NCBI RefSeq assembly: GCF_003290085.1
Contig: NZ_QMKJ01000003.1
Location: 186,001 to 250,000, forward strand
Source: Aliidiomarina sp. B3213
Lineage (GTDB): Bacteria > Pseudomonadota > Gammaproteobacteria > Enterobacterales > Alteromonadaceae
DNA length: 64,000 nt
Direction of reading: 5' to 3'
Translations under genes and position numbers: made by a program
The notes under the pieces: generated by a model
Database searches by the model: none
What the model saw: the letters and a program-made list of their open reading frames with translations, nothing else
Told to the model about the DNA's origin: nothing
Part shown: in pieces, positions 60,626 to 64,000 of the stretch
Position numbering within the stretch: the first letter of the stretch is position 1
Layout of the letters: each line of letters opens with the position of its first letter

Positions 60626-60658
60626 GAGCGCGCCTTGTTCAGCGACAAGGCCGCGCTC
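60626..60658 (-). terminator. Hairpin between glnA and glnL
   Basis: GAGCGCGCCTTGT pairs with ACAAGGCCGCGCTC, with one bulged C and a 6-nt loop, 12 nt after the glnA stop. On the minus strand a moderately T-rich tract follows. It likely terminates most glnA transcripts with some read-through into glnLG, as in enterics. Confidence 0.7.
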
Positions 60659-60670
60659 CAGTAAAACAAC

Positions 60671-62080
60671 TTAGCAGCTGTAATACATGTCGAACTCAAC
60701 TGGGTGAGTAGTCTTGTTCAACGTTTCAACTTCTTGACGTTTAAGGTCGATGTAAGCGTCGATCATGTCGTCGGTCATTACGCCGCCTTTAGTCAAGAAC
60801 TCGCGTCCTTTGTCTAGGCTGTCTAGCGCCATTTCCAATGAAGACGCAACTGTTGGAATATCTTTAGCTTCTTCTGGTGGAAGGTCGTAAAGGTCTTTAT
60901 CCATTGCATCACCAGGGTGAATTTTATTCTGGATACCGTCTAGACCCGCCATCATTAACGCAGTGAACGCTAAGTAAGGGTTCGCTACTGGATCAGGGAA
61001 GCGAGCTTCAATACGACGACCTTTCGGGTTACCTACTAAAGGAATACGAATAGACGCTGAACGGTTACGCGCTGAGTACGCAAGCATTACTGGTGCTTCG
61101 AAGCCAGGAACCAAACGCTTGTATGAGTTGGTTGCTGGGTTAGTGAATGCGTTCAATGCACGCGCGTGCTTAATAATACCGCCGATGTAATAAAGTGCAG
61201 TTTCAGACAACCCGCCGTACTTGTCGCCAGCAAATAGGTTTTTACCGTCTTTCGCTAGAGACATGTGAACGTGCATACCTGAACCGTTGTCACCTACAAC
61301 TGGTTTTGGCATGAAGGTCGCTGTTTTGTTGTAAGCGTGCGCTACGTTGTGTACCACATACTTAAATACCTGCATTTCGTCAGCTTTGTTGGTCAAAGTG
61401 TTGAAGCGAGTTGCCACTTCGTTTTGACCTGCTGTTGCTACTTCGTGGTGGTGCGCTTCAACTACAAGACCCATGTCTTCCATAGTTTCAGACATCACGC
61501 TACGAATATCGTGAGCAGAGTCTACCGGTGGCACTGGGAAGTAACCGCCTTTAACACCTGGACGGTGCGCAAGGTTACCTTCTGCATAGTCTGCACCTGA
61601 GTTCCACTTCGCTTCTTCTGAATCGATTTTGTAGAACGAACCGCTCATGTCGGTGTGGAAACGAACGTCGTCGAACAAGAAAAACTCTGGCTCTGGACCA
61701 AACAATGCTGTGTCAGCTACCCCTGTAGACTTAAGATATTCTTCTGCGCGTTTTGCGATAGAGCGTGGGTCACGGTCGTAACCTTGACGCGTGTCTGGCT
61801 CTAGAATTGAGCAACGAACGATAAGCGTAGTTGACTCAGAGAACGGGTCGATTACCGCAGTTGTTGGGTCTGGCAATAGCACCATGTCAGACTCGTTGAT
61901 GCCTTTCCAACCAGAAATTGACGAGCCGTCGAACATTTTGCCTTCTTCGAAAAACTCTTCGTCAATTTGAGAAACAGGAATAGTAACGTGCTGCTCTTTA
62001 CCTTTTGTGTCGGTAAAACGCAGGTCGACAAAGCGAACCTCTTCTTCTTCAATTAACTCCAGCACGGCTTCGATAGACAT
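60671..62080 (-). CDS. glnA: Glutamine synthetase type I
   Basis: The 469-residue enzyme (the same length as E. coli GlnA) makes glutamine from glutamate, NH3 and ATP. It shows [50 protein letters not shown]-like ([13 protein letters not shown]) and the adenylylation loop [11 protein letters not shown] with Tyr398. It is thus the GlnE-regulated GSI-beta form. ATG 62080 has GGAGG 6 nt upstream; the in-frame extension covers the sigma-54 promoter and is rejected. Confidence 0.98.
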   Translation of the reverse strand: MSIEAVLELIEEEEVRFVDLRFTDTKGKEQHVTIPVSQIDEEFFEEGKMFDGSSISGWKGINESDMVLLPDPTTAVIDPFSESTTLIVRCSILEPDTRQGYDRDPRSIAKRAEEYLKSTGVADTALFGPEPEFFLFDDVRFHTDMSGSFYKIDSEEAKWNSGADYAEGNLAHRPGVKGGYFPVPPVDSAHDIRSVMSETMEDMGLVVEAHHHEVATAGQNEVATRFNTLTNKADEMQVFKYVVHNVAHAYNKTATFMPKPVVGDNGSGMHVHMSLAKDGKNLFAGDKYGGLSETALYYIGGIIKHARALNAFTNPATNSYKRLVPGFEAPVMLAYSARNRSASIRIPLVGNPKGRRIEARFPDPVANPYLAFTALMMAGLDGIQNKIHPGDAMDKDLYDLPPEEAKDIPTVASSLEMALDSLDKGREFLTKGGVMTDDMIDAYIDLKRQEVETLNKTTHPVEFDMYYSC

Positions 62081-62166
62081 GGATAACCTCCAGTTAGTGT
62101 TTAAAGGGTCAAACGCCAAAAGTGCAGATTCAGTATGGCACAGCTTTGGCGCTTTTGCCCTGAATT

Positions 62167-62182
62167 TGCAACCGTTGTGCCA
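62167..62182 (-). promoter_or_regulatory. Sigma-54 promoter of glnA
   Basis: On the minus strand TGGCACAACGGTTGCA matches the -24/-12 consensus TGGCAC-N5-TTGCA exactly. Transcription should start near 62156, giving a leader of about 75 nt to glnA. This is the counterpart of E. coli glnAp2. Confidence 0.9.
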
Positions 62183-62255
62183 CAACTGAAAAACCTCTAT
62201 AAATCAGTTATTAACGTTTCAAAGCAAATTTCCAGCAAGGATTTACATAGCTAAA

Positions 62256-62295
62256 TGCACAATATTGGTGCGACGCAACGCGCCAAAGTGGTGCG
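62256..62295. promoter_or_regulatory. Two NtrC enhancer sites upstream of glnA
   Basis: TGCACAATATTGGTGCG (62256-62272) and CGCGCCAAAGTGGTGCG (62279-62295) each fit TGCACCA-N3-TGGTGCA with few mismatches. Their centres are 23 bp apart and lie about 107 and 130 bp upstream of the predicted sigma-54 start, close to the -108 and -140 sites of E. coli glnAp2. The rest of the 334-nt gap 62081-62415 holds the glnA leader and the promoter of the downstream carboxypeptidase gene. Confidence 0.8.
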
Positions 62296-62415
62296 CAGTT
62301 TCAATAAGTCCTCTCAATCGTGTTTTTTATACGCCTTGTCGGCGATCAACTAGTCTTTTGAGGAAATAATGCTAGGTTATATGCACTTTATTACAATACT
62401 GAGGAGTTTAAGGTT

Positions 62416-63903
62416 ATGAGAGCTCAATTAAGTGTGCTACTCACATTACTCGTTTTTATGGTGCCTGCGAGCGCAACGTTTGCAGACGACCACGCTTTAG
62501 TACCCGAACCAAGCGTAACCGAACATCGGGCTCGCATTAATGGCGACAACATCCGCTACCGTGCGATTGCTGGCGACACCGTGATTAAAAATGACGACGG
62601 TGAACCTGTTGCGGCTATCTTTTCAACTGCGTATTTCAGAACAGACGTAGACAATGCAACGCGGCGCCCCATTACTTTCGTTTTCAATGGCGGCCCAGGC
62701 TCTTCTTCAGTATGGCTGCACTTAGGTTTATATGGCCCACAAAAAATAGTTCTACCTAGCGACGCCGAGAACCCAGGCGCTGCACCTTACGAACTTACCG
62801 ACAATCCAGACAGCTTGCTCGACATTACTGATTTAGTGTTTATCGACCCAGTAGGCACCGGCTTTTCTCGTGCTTTGGGTGAAGGTAAAGGTTCTGACTT
62901 TTGGGGCGTGCAAAAAGACGCTGCAGTTTTAGCTGAGTTCATTCGTTTATTCACCACTGAACACAACAAGTGGAATGCACCAAAATACTTAGCGGGTGAA
63001 AGTTACGGTACAGCGCGCGTAGGTGCGCTACTTGCTGAAATTCAGCAAGGTTGGGGCACTATGCCGATTAATGGCGTGCAACTGATCTCTTCAATCGTAG
63101 ACTTCGGTACAGCACGCACCGACCCAGGCAACGACTTACCGTATGTAACTTACTTGCCAACTTATGCCGCTATTGCTTGGTATCACAATGCATTACCCAA
63201 TCAACATGAAAACCTAGAAGCGTTCTTAGACGAAGCACGTGATTTTGCTGCAACCGAATTGCACACTGCACTTTTCCAAGGCGCACGCTTAAGTGAACAA
63301 GAAGAGCAGCGCATTATCGACCGTCTTCACTATTTCACAGGTTTAGACAAGTCGTTTATTAGCAATGCGAACCTTCGTGTCGAACCGCACCGCTTCTTCC
63401 GCGAACTACTGCGCGACCGTGGTCAAGTTGCAGGTCGCTTAGACGGTCGCTATATCGGTGAAGAATGGGACAATGCGGGCGAATTCCCTGCAGCAGATCC
63501 TTCAGCTTACGGCATAGACGGTCCTTATACTGCAGCAATGAACTACTACCTGCGCAACTCGTTAGGTGTAAACCGTACAGAGCAGTACAACATTCTTAGC
63601 GGTCGTGTTTTCGGCGGTTGGGACTGGAGTACGCCACGCGGGCAACAACAGGGTTACCACAACCTTGCTCCGCACTTCGCGACAGCTCAAGAGCGTAACA
63701 ACGACTTTGATATTTTCATTGCCAATGGCTATTTCGACGCTGCAACGCCGTTCTTCGCAACCGAACATAGCTTCAACAATAACGGCATAGATCCAAGCCG
63801 CGTAACCATGAAATATTATGAATCAGGACACATGATGTACATTCATCATCCGTCGCTAGAACAGTTGGTGCGTGATCTGCGGGAATTCTACGCTAACGAC
63901 TAA
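62416..63903 (+). CDS. Exported serine carboxypeptidase (S10 family)
   Basis: The 495-residue product has a signal peptide (MRAQLSVLLTLLVFMVPASATFA). S10 features are plain: FVFNGGPGSSSVWLHLGLYGP, FIDPVGTGFSRA, nucleophile AGESYGT, acid in ANGYFDAATPF and His in YYESGHMMYIH. It should remove C-terminal residues from peptides in the periplasm or outside, fitting a protein-degrading marine heterotroph. GAGG precedes the ATG at a somewhat long spacing. It is divergent from glnA. The 97 nt after its stop are A/T-rich and hold no gene I can see. Confidence 0.95.
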   Translation: MRAQLSVLLTLLVFMVPASATFADDHALVPEPSVTEHRARINGDNIRYRAIAGDTVIKNDDGEPVAAIFSTAYFRTDVDNATRRPITFVFNGGPGSSSVWLHLGLYGPQKIVLPSDAENPGAAPYELTDNPDSLLDITDLVFIDPVGTGFSRALGEGKGSDFWGVQKDAAVLAEFIRLFTTEHNKWNAPKYLAGESYGTARVGALLAEIQQGWGTMPINGVQLISSIVDFGTARTDPGNDLPYVTYLPTYAAIAWYHNALPNQHENLEAFLDEARDFAATELHTALFQGARLSEQEEQRIIDRLHYFTGLDKSFISNANLRVEPHRFFRELLRDRGQVAGRLDGRYIGEEWDNAGEFPAADPSAYGIDGPYTAAMNYYLRNSLGVNRTEQYNILSGRVFGGWDWSTPRGQQQGYHNLAPHFATAQERNNDFDIFIANGYFDAATPFFATEHSFNNNGIDPSRVTMKYYESGHMMYIHHPSLEQLVRDLREFYAND

Positions 63904-64000
63904 GGCAGATTAATTAACATTGAATACCTGCGAATTGTTATAATTTGTAAATAAAATTAGCGTTTTAGAAGCGACTCTCTATACTAAAGACTCTTACGTT

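Noticed and set aside
1-64000. tRNA, rRNA, CRISPR arrays, prophage or transposase genes
   Set aside because: None seen: no regularly spaced repeat-spacer pattern, no transposase or integrase protein, and gaps between genes are mostly short and without tRNA-like cloverleaf or CCA ends.

Overview
The window reads as a stretch of chromosome from a marine gammaproteobacterium, most likely of the Alteromonadales and plausibly Idiomarinaceae (Idiomarina, Aliidiomarina or Pseudidiomarina). This is inferred from the gene set and was not tested by alignment: recCBD, cpxRA, glnA-glnLG with a sigma-54/NtrC promoter, rph-pyrE beside yicC, trmL, a DUF3015 protein, a DUF4105 (Lnb-like) protein and many c-di-GMP enzymes. 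Coding density is very high. I see no rRNA, tRNA, CRISPR array, prophage or intact insertion sequence.

Layout. 1-4.4 kb: an exported beta-repeat protein, an acyl-CoA thioesterase, TspO, then a DoxX + extradiol dioxygenase operon divergent from a LysR regulator. 4.5-9.7 kb: one very large, A/T-rich gene for an alpha-2-macroglobulin-like lipoprotein with a thioester motif. 9.7-12 kb: YaiI and an EAL-CBS-GGDEF protein. 12-21.3 kb: recC-recB-recD, overlapping and without the ptrA seen in E. coli. 21.4-30 kb: two LPP20-like lipoproteins, a MASE1-GGDEF cyclase, a small glycine-rich membrane protein, a REP-like inverted repeat, a zinc alcohol dehydrogenase, a membrane protein/XRE pair, a PAS-PAS-GGDEF cyclase and a Cache chemoreceptor. 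29.8-33 kb: a Baeyer-Villiger-type monooxygenase, SDR and HSL esterase operon. 33-42.4 kb: a YjjJ/HipA-like kinase with iteron-like repeats upstream, a CPXCG protein with an epimerase, a membrane Cache-GGDEF cyclase, a short CDF transporter, a membrane-anchored XRE regulator, and a secreted hydrolase co-transcribed with an ECF sigma factor that carries its own membrane domain.

42.4-47.3 kb is the most accessory-looking part. A methyltransferase fused to an HNH nuclease faces a PLD nuclease/superfamily 2 helicase protein (DUF3427-type). This is the best candidate here for an undescribed nucleic-acid-targeting or defence module.

47.4-64 kb returns to core genes: yicC, rph-pyrE, DUF3015, DUF4105, a cyanophycinase-like protein, pldB-trmL, cpxRA, glnLG, glnA and a secreted S10 carboxypeptidase. 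The nitrogen circuit is legible in the DNA: a sigma-54 element and two NtrC sites upstream of glnA, and a hairpin plus a perfect NtrC palindrome between glnA and glnL. A recurring architectural feature is that five of the eleven convergent gene pairs overlap by exactly 4 nt, stop codon on stop codon.
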